Assembly: GCA_944548615.1 (NCBI GenBank)
Contig: OX155960.1
Location: 29,358,056 to 29,422,055 of the forward strand
Direction: 5' to 3'
Length of the DNA: 64,000 nucleotides
Origin: Micropterix aruncella
Taxonomy: Eukaryota; Arthropoda; Insecta; Lepidoptera; Micropterigidae
Part shown: positions 21,228-31,618 of the stretch, one piece after another
Layout of the letters: each line of letters starts with the position of its first letter
How positions within the stretch are numbered: the stretch's first letter is position 1
Position numbers and translations under genes: made by a program
Notes under the pieces: generated by a model
What the model was told of the DNA's origin: nothing
The model's input: the letters and a program-made list of their open reading frames with translations, nothing else
Database searches by the model: none

Positions 21228-21370
21228 TGTTGTAAATAATTTGGAATAAAATGTAATTTTAAAATAATTTTATTATATTATTTGATTCAACAATTTGTAG
21301 TCAAAAGTTGCTTATTTGCTCGTACTAATTCACCCATTTCAAGGGTGTCACTAATTAAAACCTCACGCTG
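21228..21370 (-). mobile_element. Right terminal arm of a CAGGGTGAG-type element
   Basis: GTCAAAAGTTGCTTATTTGC at 21299 and the CTAATTAAAACCTCACGCTG end at 21370, followed by TA. Only this right arm is present. See the possible large element at 14392-21370. Confidence 0.6.
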
Positions 21371-21372
21371 TA

Positions 21373-23250
21373 TCAAAATGACTGTAAGTAAATAAGGGGT
21401 CTTTTATATTTTTTTTCACTCGGGATTTTTTTTTAGTTTTATTTTTATTTTATTTTATTTTATTTGGTTAACAAGCAGCGTTTTATACATAACAAATACA
21501 AAATATAACAATAAAACTATGACTAATTATATTTTAACACTATCTATCTATAATGTGTACAGTACATATCTCCGTTATTATACCTTATTTATATATACAT
21601 TTTTTGGCCGTGATTTAATATTATAGAAAAAGAAAAAGAACAAAAATCAAATGAAAATGAAATTTTACATTGACATTATAAACAATATTAATTATTTTGT
21701 ACCAAAGATATATGTATTTAAAAAAAAAAACCAAAAAAGCTTTTCACGTAAACTATTCAAGCGATTATTAGTCATTATATAAAATACGTGGGACAAAGGA
21801 CTGATAAGATTTTTTAATGGTTTCCTTAAAGTGACTTTCGTGATCGATTGGGTGACCGTTCATCGATATATCGGTGTAATCGGTGATTGATTATTTTTGT
21901 GGTTTCTTTTATTATATTGCCGTTGTATAAAATCGGTTATGAATCGCATTGCCATTGAAATAATAATATTGTCACTATAACAATTTATTATTATTGTTTT
22001 TCTTTTATTTTATAAATTATAATGAAAGTAGAACATTATCCGTCAGAATTCGATTTTTATCGATACCGGTATTATCGATATTATCCCAAACCATTGATTT
22101 CACGAGCAAATAAGACCCTTGCCATATAGGACAAAATAAAAAGAATGAAGATGAGAAAGACTGACAGGCGATCATTCATCTCCCTCTGATGTATGACTTT
22201 TGTAGAAAGAAATAAAATGTCTTGGCATTGCAATTCGATTATTTCACCGACTGTCACGGATAGTGTTAAAAATGTCATTGTGTGTATAACAGTCAGTATT
22301 CCAATCATAGATCGTACTAGAATATCAAGATTTTCATTTCTAAGTTTCTATATAAAATAACTGTTCAAACTGGTTGAAATTCGAAACGCGTACACCATTT
22401 TTTTTTATTTACTGGATTATCATAGTTTTAATAACGTAACTTTCTTCAATCGCTAGTATTCTGCAGGAATTTTTTGTATGAAAAAAGACAGGTAGCAACC
22501 ACCTTAACTCATGAAAAAATATCAATGTACCCGAACTTATCGTTATACGTTGTTAGCTCACAGTATAGTTACGCCACAGACATAACGCCACGTTTATTTG
22601 GCACTACTTATCGCTAGTCGTAGTTGGATTATCATTGTACGATTTATTTTATTATATAGGCATAAGATAATGTAGTACCAGCCAGTGCTAGTACTACATT
22701 CTCTTGGATCACAATAAAACCAACGAAGAAGGAAAACGACGTAATACGTCCACCGTTTAGGCGCTCCTATATTTTTTATCCAACACAGTGGCCGTTGTAA
22801 TGATAAATTATGCAGTGGCAGAAACTACCATACAACCTGTTTAGCATGAAAAGGCACGGCCTTTACGTAACAATTCGCGGGGCAGCTGTCAAAAGTACCG
22901 ACTGCGCGCAAAACCGACATAGACGTTCGAAAATAATCTTATTAGTTAGTATACTTTCCTTAATTTAAAAAATACGTAAATAAATTATGTTTATTTTTTT
23001 TGCTATTTATTTAGTAGATATCTCTTATTTTCTTAGAAGATTTTTAACGAAAATTTAATGTTCCAGCGTAATACTAACATCGATCCATCAACTCTTTAAC
23101 CCCGTTTTCAAAATGATAAGGCACCCTGTTTTCACGAAGTTACCTTATTAAGAAATAAGAAAGTTATGGTACGGACTCCATCACCTATATAATTAATTCT
23201 ATCGCTAAATTATTTGGAGCATTAGGGTCAATTTATTTCAATATAAAATT
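21373..23250. other. AT-rich spacer with a reversed LINE-like tail
   Basis: (ATTTT)n at about 21437-21466 may be the tail of a reverse-oriented retroelement whose body is unrecognisable. ATCGAT/ATCGGT dyads cluster at 21840-21890 and 22060-22082. No gene seen. Confidence 0.4.
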
Positions 23251-23460
23251 GAAGACTATCGCGGTTGTTTCACATTAAATAGGATAAAAACGAAATTGCA
23301 GCGTGAAGTTGTAGCGCCATATGTTTCGGCGATGTTGCACCCGCCATTGTCCAGGGTAGACATTCTACCTCGGACAAAGGCGGTTGCAATATCCCCGAAA
23401 TATTAGCTATTACAAACTTCAAGGGCTAAATTCGATTTTATCCTATTTATACATTTTATT
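23251..23460. mobile_element. Dispersed element with AGGATAAAAACG ends, copy 2
   Basis: Starts GAAGACTATCGCGGTTGTTT and AATAGGATAAAAACGAA, and ends TTCGATTTTATCCTATTTAT, the inverse of its own start. The middle GGCGGTTGCAATATCCCCGA matches copy 1. The last part of the right end is missing. Confidence 0.55.
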
Positions 23461-23984
23461 TCAATTATAGATCGGTGCTTAATCAGGCATTATAGTCGTA
23501 TTGTAGTGACTAACAATGAACCAAAATCTTCATCATTAACCCTAGAAAGCTAACGTTTGGCAAAACGACGAGCATCTAATAAATACTTTCCTCTCCCTTT
23601 CGAATTGTTTTTCCTACACACTCACGGCTTCGCACCAACTTATTGACCGCTAGATTGCGTTTTGTGTTTGAGATACCTACCGCATACTTATGGTTAGCTG
23701 ATGTGTAACTTTTACACCTGTACTTGCTTCTGTACTGCGCCAAAAATCCAAGTAATTTGATAATTAACGTTCTCTTGCAGATTTCGTAATTTTATTTTAT
23801 ATTTAATACGAGAGGAAAAATCTAACTTTCTAAACAATAGTTCGTGATTTAGCCATGGTAAATATAAATACCTTTTTGATCTTAATGAAACATATGCTAT
23901 TTAAGATTTGTGGTTTAGTACATAAAATGTAAATAAATGTTAATTTTTGTAATAATTTTCTTTAATTTATATTCCATATTTTCA
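23461..23984. other. Spacer
   Basis: No gene or clear repeat recognised. Confidence 0.4.
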
Positions 23985-24425
23985 ATGCATATTTTCTTAA
24001 ATTGAATAATCGTAAAATTCTAAAAAAAAACATTTAAAAAATGATAGTCAACAAGTAAATTTATTAAAAAATACACGACTGCTGTCACAGAAAGTGAACT
24101 ATGGCATTTATAATTATTTTAATTACGGTATTTTATGATTTTTTTGCAGTTTATGTATTTATCCATATAGGTAGATTATATATTACTTGGAATGTACTTA
24201 ATCAGACCTTTCATATGTCACTAAACACGATATACTTTATTTATGTTATTTACTGAAATGTAGATATTTGGACATTTAGACAACTACTTACTTGATATTT
24301 GGACAGTAAGGTTACCCTATGATACTCGAGATGACATAGCAATTCTATAAATACTAAACACTTCTAAATCAGTTCCAGCGTTTAGAAGTTCTGGTGGAAT
24401 AAAGAAATGAAAAATATACATAGAT
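23985..24425 (+). repeat. AT-rich dispersed repeat (AATAAAGAAATGAAAAA end), copy 1
   Basis: Landmarks in order: ACAGAAAGTGAACTATGGCA, TTTATGTATTTATCCATATA, GTACTTAATCAGACCTTTCA, CACTAAACACGATATACTTT, and the end GTGGAATAAAGAAATGAAAA. Related copies are at 38976-39890, 40257-40350 and 46195-46490. Non-coding; probably a LINE or Helitron end, not identified. Confidence 0.65.
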
Positions 24426-24709
24426 CGTGATACCTCGTGAAACAGTCTAGTAAAATATCGAATGGTTAGCTTATCAAAGGAGTTCAGCAACGTTCGCTAT
24501 TTAGGGAACCAAACGTATTAGAAAAGTCCGAATTAGGAAATAATGTGAAAAATTGGAGTGTAGATTCTTAAGTACAAGTTAACACGACAAAGATAGGCGT
24601 GAGCCGAAAATTTTCGGTTAGGCTGATAGCTAAATACCAGTAAATCCAATTTCTCAGTTGTAGGGAGAGGGTAGGGGTAAGGGAGCCTTTTCAATGATGT
24701 AGGTACCTA

Positions 24710-25190
24710 CATAGTTCACCTCGGGTGTCGGCGGCGGCGGCGACGCGTCGCGGACGCGACTGATGAGCGAACGGAAAATATGCAAATGTACGCTGCAAAT
24801 TTCCTCTTCAGCCCATTTCCCCCGGAAAATCGACGGGCCATCGTATAAATTATTTCCTCGGCGAGCGGGGCCCAATTTAAAATTCCCAGAAAGGGCCCGG
24901 GATAACGTTATTCCGGTAGGGATGAATGTGTAATTCAGTGTTATTAAAATCGGCGGGGGACGTTGCCCTGAGATCAGAATTTTGAAAGCCGACTGGCGCT
25001 ATAATTGTAGTTGTGCGGGAAAGGAAAACTTTGATTTTGGGGCATATCCATTGTCTGTCAAAGAAAATCAAATAATTCAAAACGCGAGAGGACAAGATTT
25101 GTTTTACATTCAGGCCCGGACTGGCCAGGTCAGCTGGTCGGCGATCGCCGAGGGCCCCCGACTCAAGGGGGGCCCAAAGGTGCATTAAAA
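24710..25190. other. GC-rich, apparently unique stretch
   Basis: A (GGC)n-like patch at 24731-24742 is followed by about 450 bases with frequent CpG and GGGCCC words, ending with GGCCCGGACTGGCCAGGTCA near 25112. Open stretches on both strands have no family resemblance. It could be regulatory DNA or a decayed exon. Confidence 0.35.
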
Positions 25191-25442
25191 GGGACTTATT
25201 TTATAACTTGGGTAAAAATGTAATTACAGATGACGTAGCCAGGACTAGTGAAGAACTGGCCAAATTAGGTTAGGATAAACTTGATTGAAATTGTGAGGTT
25301 ATCAATTCGGTTGTATGTATCTTTTTTTAAATGTCCTCAGAACTCCGTCATTTATGAACCGATTTGGAAAATTATTTTATTATTTGAAAGGATATAATTC
25401 CAAATGGTCCCATTTTGATTTCAAAATCCTGTTTTGATGATG

Positions 25443-26515
25443 AGTTAGTTAGTTAGTTAGTTTGACTGGGCTTTTTCCCGCACTTGGCCTCTTGATTGGG
25501 CCGTTGTGCGTGGCTCATGTTTCCATTTATGTTACTCCAGCCAACCCAGGCTGTCCCAGAAGGTTAGCAGCCTGTTTGGGTTGCTACAGGCCTCCGGGAG
25601 AGATACTGGAGATTGTAGTATTCTTGCCCGTTGCTCTGCCACGCTCCTGCATTCCATGAGCACATGCTGTGGCGTTTCTTCTTCCTCCATGCATCCTCTG
25701 CATAGAGGGCTGTCTGTCACACCTATGGTAAACAGGTGTTTGTTTAGGGGACAGTGGCCTGTCATAGTACCTATGACTTTACGGATTTTGTCCCTTTTTA
25801 ATCTGGTGAGGTTGCGGGCAAGTTTTTTGGACGCTTCCGGAACCGCGGTCTTTGTTTGCCTGCATCCTGCGTTTTTTTTCCATTCTGTAAGGTGGGTTTC
25901 TTCGGTGTTCCTGCGTAGCCATGTTTTTATTTGGGCCTGGGGAATGGGCATCAAGGGTTCCGGTCCATATACTATTTCCTTTGATCCCCCTTTGGCCAGT
26001 TCGTCCGCCGCGTCATTGCCCAGTGAGTCACTGTGCCCTTTAATCCATTGCAGGGTCACTTTATTTGACCCTGCAATGGATTGAAGCGCATTGTGGCATT
26101 CCAGAACGAGGACTGAGGTTATCGTATTTTTTGCTAGCGCTTGTAGCACGGAGGCACTGTCGGAGACAAATTTCAAACTTACGTCTCCGACATCTTTGGC
26201 TGCGACTGCCTGTGCTGCTCTGGTGATGCAAATGCATTCTGCTTGGAAGATCGTATTTAAGTTGCCTAGGGTAGTTGATATTTTGATGTTTAGATCATTT
26301 GAGAAGACGCCGGCTCCTGTACCTTGAGTGGTTTTGGAGCCGTCTGTGTATATCCTTACTTCATTTGTACCAGAGTGATCTGCTGGTTCTGCAGTGAGTT
26401 GGATATTGTATCTACGATCAAAGACATGATGGCATATTATTCTGTCCATGGGTGCGTCCAGAAGAGGAATGATGAGATCCATAAGGAATTGAGGGAAATC
26501 CTTGAATATTATCAT
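25443..26515 (-). mobile_element. 5'-truncated I-group LINE, (AACT)n tail
   Basis: On the minus strand: coding sequence for an RNase H domain and a C-terminal CCHC motif, stop at 25532, about 70 bases of 3' untranslated sequence, then five AACT units at 25443-25462. Everything upstream of RNase H, including the RT, is missing, the usual 5' truncation. No TSD found. Confidence 0.8.
25532..26515 (-). CDS. LINE ORF2 C-terminal part: RNase H and CCHC motif
   Basis: 327 residues, uninterrupted. RNase HI would remove RNA from the RNA-DNA hybrid during reverse transcription. Its four carboxylates are all visible: D58 (IYTDGSK), E93 (FQAECI), D119 (VSDSASVLQAL) and D168 (GNDAADELAK), with the conserved His at 161 (WIKGHSD). 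A zinc-binding C-x2-C-x8-H-x4-C lies at 272-289, and the protein ends DSLGWLE. This arrangement fits I, LOA or Ingi-type LINEs. The first ATG is only the first Met after truncation; the first ~45 residues may include flanking sequence. The lack of stops suggests a recent insertion, though without an RT it cannot move by itself. Confidence 0.85.
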   Translation of the reverse strand: MIIFKDFPQFLMDLIIPLLDAPMDRIICHHVFDRRYNIQLTAEPADHSGTNEVRIYTDGSKTTQGTGAGVFSNDLNIKISTTLGNLNTIFQAECICITRAAQAVAAKDVGDVSLKFVSDSASVLQALAKNTITSVLVLECHNALQSIAGSNKVTLQWIKGHSDSLGNDAADELAKGGSKEIVYGPEPLMPIPQAQIKTWLRRNTEETHLTEWKKNAGCRQTKTAVPEASKKLARNLTRLKRDKIRKVIGTMTGHCPLNKHLFTIGVTDSPLCRGCMEEEETPQHVLMECRSVAEQRARILQSPVSLPEACSNPNRLLTFWDSLGWLE

Positions 26516-27859
26516 ATGAAGTTAAATATTTACATGTTGGTTTAGTTCTGATGACAAAGCATTTTTTGTGGTAGGCATGACCTGATTCTACACCCAGGGT
26601 TCGCTCCCGACGAGAAATTCATCAACGGTCAACAGCACAGATACGAAATATTGTATATGCATATATTACGACAGTTCTGATTTTACAAGGATAAATAATA
26701 GTTTTCAAGGTTCTTAATAATAAACACTCTTATAAAAACAAAATCACGATTTATTGAGAAAAAACAACCTGATTTTAGAACTACGGTTTATCAATAATAC
26801 TATCCATTTTGTATATAATGGTTAGCACATAATTGTTTTCGTTTCATTTTAGACATAATGGATATTCTTAATAATGAAAAATAATCGTTTAAAAATAAAA
26901 AGTTTTGTTCATATATTAGTTCATATATAGTTCATATTTTCATATTAGTTCATATTAGTTCATATATAGTTAATTGTTTTTATAAAAGTATTTATGTAGG
27001 TATTATTTGTAACCTTGAAAACTTTTTCTTAACCTTGAAAAAAATATTGTTTATCATGTATAACATCCAGAGGAGACAAAAATATTAATTTTTTATTTTT
27101 TATCCATATATTTTTCCCCACGGCGATTTGAGATTTTCCTCCATAGAAGAAGTTTTAGACCATATAAAACCTTTCCGATGACGCAACACTCATCGTTATT
27201 GGTCTCTAGGCCAAAAACGCCCATCCTCCTTTAGACTATTGTTTGTGATATTTCCCGAATTACATACAACCCCCACTTTACGAAATAGGAACCGCTTGTA
27301 GACATACGAGCATTTGCGATACTGCTCCTCGGATGTCAATTGGATGATAGCGTATCTCTCAAATTGATGTTTCGAGGACAGATGGGGAGATACTGTGACG
27401 GGCACATAAATTGAATACGAAAGCACGTATCGAATGGCATTCTCGAGCAACTGTATTTTTTGCGTATGACTGCTGTATTGGAGCGTTATTTCCGAAATTG
27501 CCAATAAATATCAGATAAAAAACCCATTAGACGAATGTTCAACACGCTCCAACCCTTTTTATGGCATCGTAAGATGGGAAATCAGAGCACATTAGTCGGG
27601 TCGAATGATTCGGTTTGTAGTGTGCTTATTCGTCTGTTATTATATGGAATAAATCCAACTTAGAGACCTAAAAATAGATTATTCAATTTGATTGATTTGT
27701 AACCAAAATAAGTAAATGTAGTAATTCAAATTTCATATCACATATCTTATATATCAGCTAAAATTGCACAAGGAAACAAAAACGACTTTTAAATTAAAAT
27801 AAAGCGTCAATTTTATTTATCTCAGTGACCAATTCCTAGTAATCTGAGGCACGTCACAC
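26516..27859. other. AT-rich spacer with AGTTCATAT repeats
   Basis: AGTTCATAT-type words repeat about six times at 26910-26968. A 102-codon minus-strand open stretch (27196-27504) was examined and not recognised. No other structure is seen. Confidence 0.4.
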
Positions 27860-28437
27860 ATCTAACTAGGCTTACGCGTGCAGTCCGCACAATAGCGGGT
27901 GTGGCGCTTGATACGCCAGCTAGGCCTCTGTTTAGAGATCTCTGCATCATGACGCTGCCGTTCATTTACATAATGGAAGTAGCGCTGTTTGTTCGCAGAA
28001 ATCTAGCCGATTTTGAAGTGAATGATGTGCATCACCACTATCCAACAAGATCCCGTAGCATGCTACGTTATGCAAGTCATTCATTATCCAAGTCGCCTAT
28101 ATCGCCAGCCCAGCGGTTTACAACAAACTCAGCGAGCACATTAGGCAGGCGCAATCTCTTAACGTGTTTAAGAGACGCCTTAAGAGGTACCTCACAGATA
28201 AGGCGTTTTACTCACTGGAGGAATATTACTCGAGTGAAGTCTAAAATGCTTTGGTGGCTAAAGTGTTTAATGATCTCTTTGCATGTTGTCTTGTATTTCC
28301 TCTTTTTACATTATTCTTGTGTTTTTTTTCGTTTTTATGTTTATTTTTATTTTTTCTTTACTATAGAAAATATGTTTGTTTGCTAATCTATATGGATGTT
28401 TGCTAATCTGACTTGTATACGAGTATGAATATGAATA
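27860..28437 (+). pseudogene. LINE reverse transcriptase C-terminal remnant, one frameshift
   Basis: The first frame reads RAVRTIAGV, ARPLFRDLCIMTLPFIYIME, VALFVRRNLADFE and NDVHHHYPTRSRSM, a standard C-terminal block of Jockey/CR1-type RTs. Near 28098 one base is lost. The next frame continues as AVYNKLSEHIRQAQSLNVFK and DKAFYSLEEYYSSEV and stops at 28244. A TATGAA repeat near 28422 may be the tail. The catalytic domain is absent, so this is a dead 5'-truncated copy. Confidence 0.75.
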
Positions 28438-28643
28438 GATGTGCGATTTATGACTTATTTCTGATTGCGAGCTGATATATTAAATAAAAGTTTATTAGTA
28501 CAGATTTAAGACTAATAATAATTAAAGATTAAACACTAATAATAAAAATAACAATATGTAATACCTTTCATATATTTAATAATTGAAATAAATTTAAACT
28601 ACAATTGACAGTTCTTTCTTCGTATAACCATTTATTAAATATA

Positions 28644-28860
28644 GGGCGAGTTTTTAATTAGTAACATCCTTGTAGTGGGTGAATCAGTACGACGAACTAA
28701 GTTTTGATAAGATTTTTTTTGAAAAACATCTATTTTTGTTTTGAAAAATAGTATAAAAGCAGTATGTTAAATATCGCTAATATTGTTTATTAGCGATATT
28801 TTGTCTTTCGCTTGATCGCACAGAGCGCTCAACGCTTCTCAAACTTTTCTTCAATAGATA
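28644..28860 (+). mobile_element. Partial CAGGGTGAG-family MITE (left arm and centre)
   Basis: Left arm GGGCGAGTTTTTAATTAGTA, then GGGTGAATCAGTACGACGAA. The central palindrome AATATCGCTAATATTGTTTA is followed by TTAGCGATATTTTG (about 28773-28803). The right arm is missing beyond about 28860. Confidence 0.65.
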
Positions 28861-29604
28861 AGATTTACAAATTTGACTAAAACAAAAGAAACGTATTTTT
28901 TTGTATTTTAGATATTAGATAATATTGATATATTATTCAATATTTTATCATGCTTTTCCAGTTTATTGTACATTTAGGGTGCAATTTACCAAGTTTGCAT
29001 TTGCGCGAGTGTCTTTCTTAACCGAGGTATCACAACTTTAAGCACAACTCCAGCTCTCATACTTTTTATTAGCTGGCTGCGTACTTAGTCGTTTCCATAT
29101 TTATAAAAATACACGAGCAGCTGTTTTACGAATGTTGGCCTTTTATCAGGATGCATGCTATTTGTTAAACAGCTGCTCTGAACTACATCGGGGTTCTGAG
29201 ATTTAAGAAGAGTATCAAGATCCGGCTTAGTACAGACACCCTGATTAGATTATATTAAATCGTGCCAGCCCAGCCAGAAGTCACCTGACCCGGTTCACCA
29301 GTATACCATTTTATGAGTGTAGGATAAATCTAAGGTGAGGATGTGAGAGATATCGACCGGTATTTAACAACGAACAGCCAAAGTTGATTTAGAAATTAGG
29401 GTGAGGGAGAGCCGAATATTGCTTTCCATTTCCTCAGTGTTGCAGGCATGTTGCATGTTGTATGTTGTTTGAATCGCTATTTTGCGCAGCGTCACCCTCT
29501 TCTAGATTACTTTTTTCCAATTATCGATTATTTGTGTTCTTCGTAAAAAGTTTCGTTTTATCATTGATTGGATTGCTCAACTCCGTAGGACGTTTTAGCA
29601 ACTT
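28861..29604. other. Spacer
   Basis: No gene recognised. CAGCTG-containing words recur near 29118 and 29170. Confidence 0.35.
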
Positions 29605-30178
29605 TTGAATGAATGAATGAAATCTCTTTATTGCAGAATAAAAACAAGGTACTAAAATGGCGGACTTACTGCTACATAATAATATCTCCCAGTCAACCAG
29701 CATGCTTATGTGAAAAGAAGAGTAGGCAACAATTGAAGTACAATATGATACAAAAATATATATAATGAAATAATAAATTATAGCAAATATTATGCATTTT
29801 GTGTGTATCTAAAGCCGAAAGGAATTAAATAAATAAATAAAGGAGTAGGACAAATACATATATACATTCATATATTCATATATAAATAAAAAAATAAATA
29901 AACTGCCAAAATAAGATAATGATTGGAAGGGGATAAAGGAAAGTTTAGAATGTATGGTTCATATTATTGTGAAAGGAAGTGCTTTTTCAACAGCGAGCTA
30001 GCGCCTCTAATAGTTGGAGGAAGCTGATTCCTCAGCCGAGATGCATGTACGGAGGAGTAGGAAAAAAGTGGTTTTGTGTTTAGGGATACGTAGGGTATTA
30101 TTCTGAGTTGAACAAAGTGGGAGAACTCTTCTGCAGGTGGCGATGATAGTATTGACGGCGAAACTAATAGCGATTTAT
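29605..30178 (-). pseudogene. LINE 3' end with RT C-terminal remnant, (TTCAT)n tail
   Basis: Three AATGA units at 29608-29621, then ATCTCTTTATTGCAG, AATGGCGGACTTACTGCT (about 29656) and CAGTCAACCAGCATG are the reverse of the tail at 7440-7583. Further up, the minus strand reads ASRLRNQLPPTIRGASSLL then KKHFLSQ (about 29970-30060), a decayed LWNxLP-type RT C-terminus. Confidence 0.6.
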
Positions 30179-30184
30179 TTGACC

Positions 30185-30420
30185 TTCTGTAATAACATCG
30201 GTAATGAATGGTTTTTTATAAAGGACTGCTTGATTATCAATATCCAATAATTTAACCAATGATAACAATAATAACGTTCTATAATTAGTGCCATCTATCG
30301 CATTTTTCATATACTATAGGCTGAACATCACAGAAATAATACAGAGAGATAGAATGCCATTTATTAGTCTATGTAAAGTGCATAATTATTACGTTGGAAC
30401 CTGTACACCAAAATAAAATT
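30185..30420. repeat. Weak dispersed repeat, inverted near 46.8 kb
   Basis: GTTTTTTATAAAGGACTG, ATTTAACCAATGATAA and AATGCCATTTATTAGTC recur in reverse order and orientation at 46787-46880. Probably a MITE; no boundaries were found. Confidence 0.4.
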
Positions 30421-30701
30421 TGACATCTTTGTGTAAATAATATTAAAATGATAAGAGCTGTCAATTAAATATATATATATAAATTAATATTTTATTTCGA
30501 TGTAGGATACGGTACAGACGTTTTTAAAGTCCTATATAAAGTACGCATCCATGCTGTTATACCACCAACGCCGGCATATTAAACTTAAGAGAAGATCAAT
30601 CTTTTTTTAACTATGAGTACCAGATACACGTTGCGTTTCTTAGTAAAATCTCAGCTGCCAAATCGTAATACGGCATTTTTAAAAATTTACGTATTTAGAT
30701 T

Positions 30702-30890
30702 TTTTATTTATTTATTTACCCACAAGGTTGATGCCTTTTCGTGGGACCCGCCTCGTTTGCTATCGACAACATCTTCTAGGTGGGCATTTATAGCATCACG
30801 CAGTCAAACACTCAGGCGGTCACCCATCCCAGTATTGACCGCACCCGACGCGAACTAGGAGAACCAATGTCAACGCGGCTACGGACACTA
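30702..30890 (-). mobile_element. SINE with a 5S-rRNA-derived head
   Basis: The reverse complement of 30791-30885 matches 5S rRNA: the conserved CTCAGGCGGTCACCCATC block (internal promoter C-box region in 5S), ATTGACCGCACCCGA, GGAGAACC and a degenerate end. Downstream on the minus strand come about 85 bases of unrelated body and a (TAAA)n tail at 30702-30718. A 5S head, a body and an A-rich tail is the layout of SINE3-type elements. Part of the 5S middle (about 15 bases) is missing. It would be transcribed by RNA polymerase III and moved by a LINE partner. Confidence 0.65.
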
Positions 30891-31618
30891 CATTGAGCAA
30901 TGTAATACGCTATATAATTAATCGATTTATGTTGTCAGTTCTTTTCATTTTTTCAATGTTTTATCTTAGTTTTCTACCTTCCTCAGTTGCTCTTATCCTC
31001 AGTTGCTCTTACTTACCTATGTGTCTCCTATCAATTGAATTTTCTGCTGAGTGGTGATTGGTGCTCTCAATTAGGTATAGTGACTTTTTTCCCCACAGTC
31101 TTCAAACTGTATATCATCCTCCCCACTGTAGTCACGACATATGGTCCGCCCATCCGTTTCGGTGCTTGCAGCGATTGTCTTGCCACCTGTTTGTAAATGT
31201 TCATCTTGTGAATTGTCTTCCTCATTTCAAACGTAAGCAACATTTATATCCAGTCTATTTCTTTTTAAATACTTCTTACTAACACAATTCAACTCGCATA
31301 AAAGCCATTCAAAATTATATATTTTCACCTTCACAGTCACAACAAACCACTTATTTTCAATGGCTACAGACAATAAGAATCTGATTTCATATAATTGACA
31401 ATAATTTCCTGAACATCACTCATACAATTATACAAAAAAGAAAAAAACACATCATAAAAGCATACAGTTCAGTGCAATATTAGATATTATAAAATCACCT
31501 GTTTTCGCAATTTTTATTCAATTTGTTTTCGCTACAAGGGTTATCAAATTCTCAGTTATTTCAGCCGCCACTTTGTGTTGTGAGTCTATCTTCCGAACCA
31601 CTTTCTTCCAGTTCATAT
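30891..31618. other. Spacer
   Basis: No gene recognised; T-rich and C/T-mixed stretches. Confidence 0.35.

Larger units (their letters stand above)
14392..21370. mobile_element. Possible ~7-kb TIR element (two matching ends)
   Basis: The left end CAGTGTGAGTTTTTAATTAG (14392) and right end (reverse complement of 21341-21370) are inverted copies, each next to TA. A second inverted pair, 14873-14936 with 21230-21294, lies inside both and is not seen in the other MITE copies in this window. The left arm is split by a LINE fragment. This suggests the two half-copies are termini of one large element, but no transposase was found in the 6-kb interior, which holds other MITEs and repeats. They could instead be two unrelated truncated MITEs of one subfamily. 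Confidence 0.3.

Noticed and set aside
25506..26545. Plus-strand open frames including one of 192 codons
   Set aside because: Antisense shadow of the RNase H coding frame, whose catalytic motifs are clear on the minus strand.
27196..27504. 102-codon minus-strand open frame
   Set aside because: Starts with ATG and has normal composition, but shows no family motif, splice context or repeat boundary. It could be a decayed transposon exon; evidence is too thin to call.
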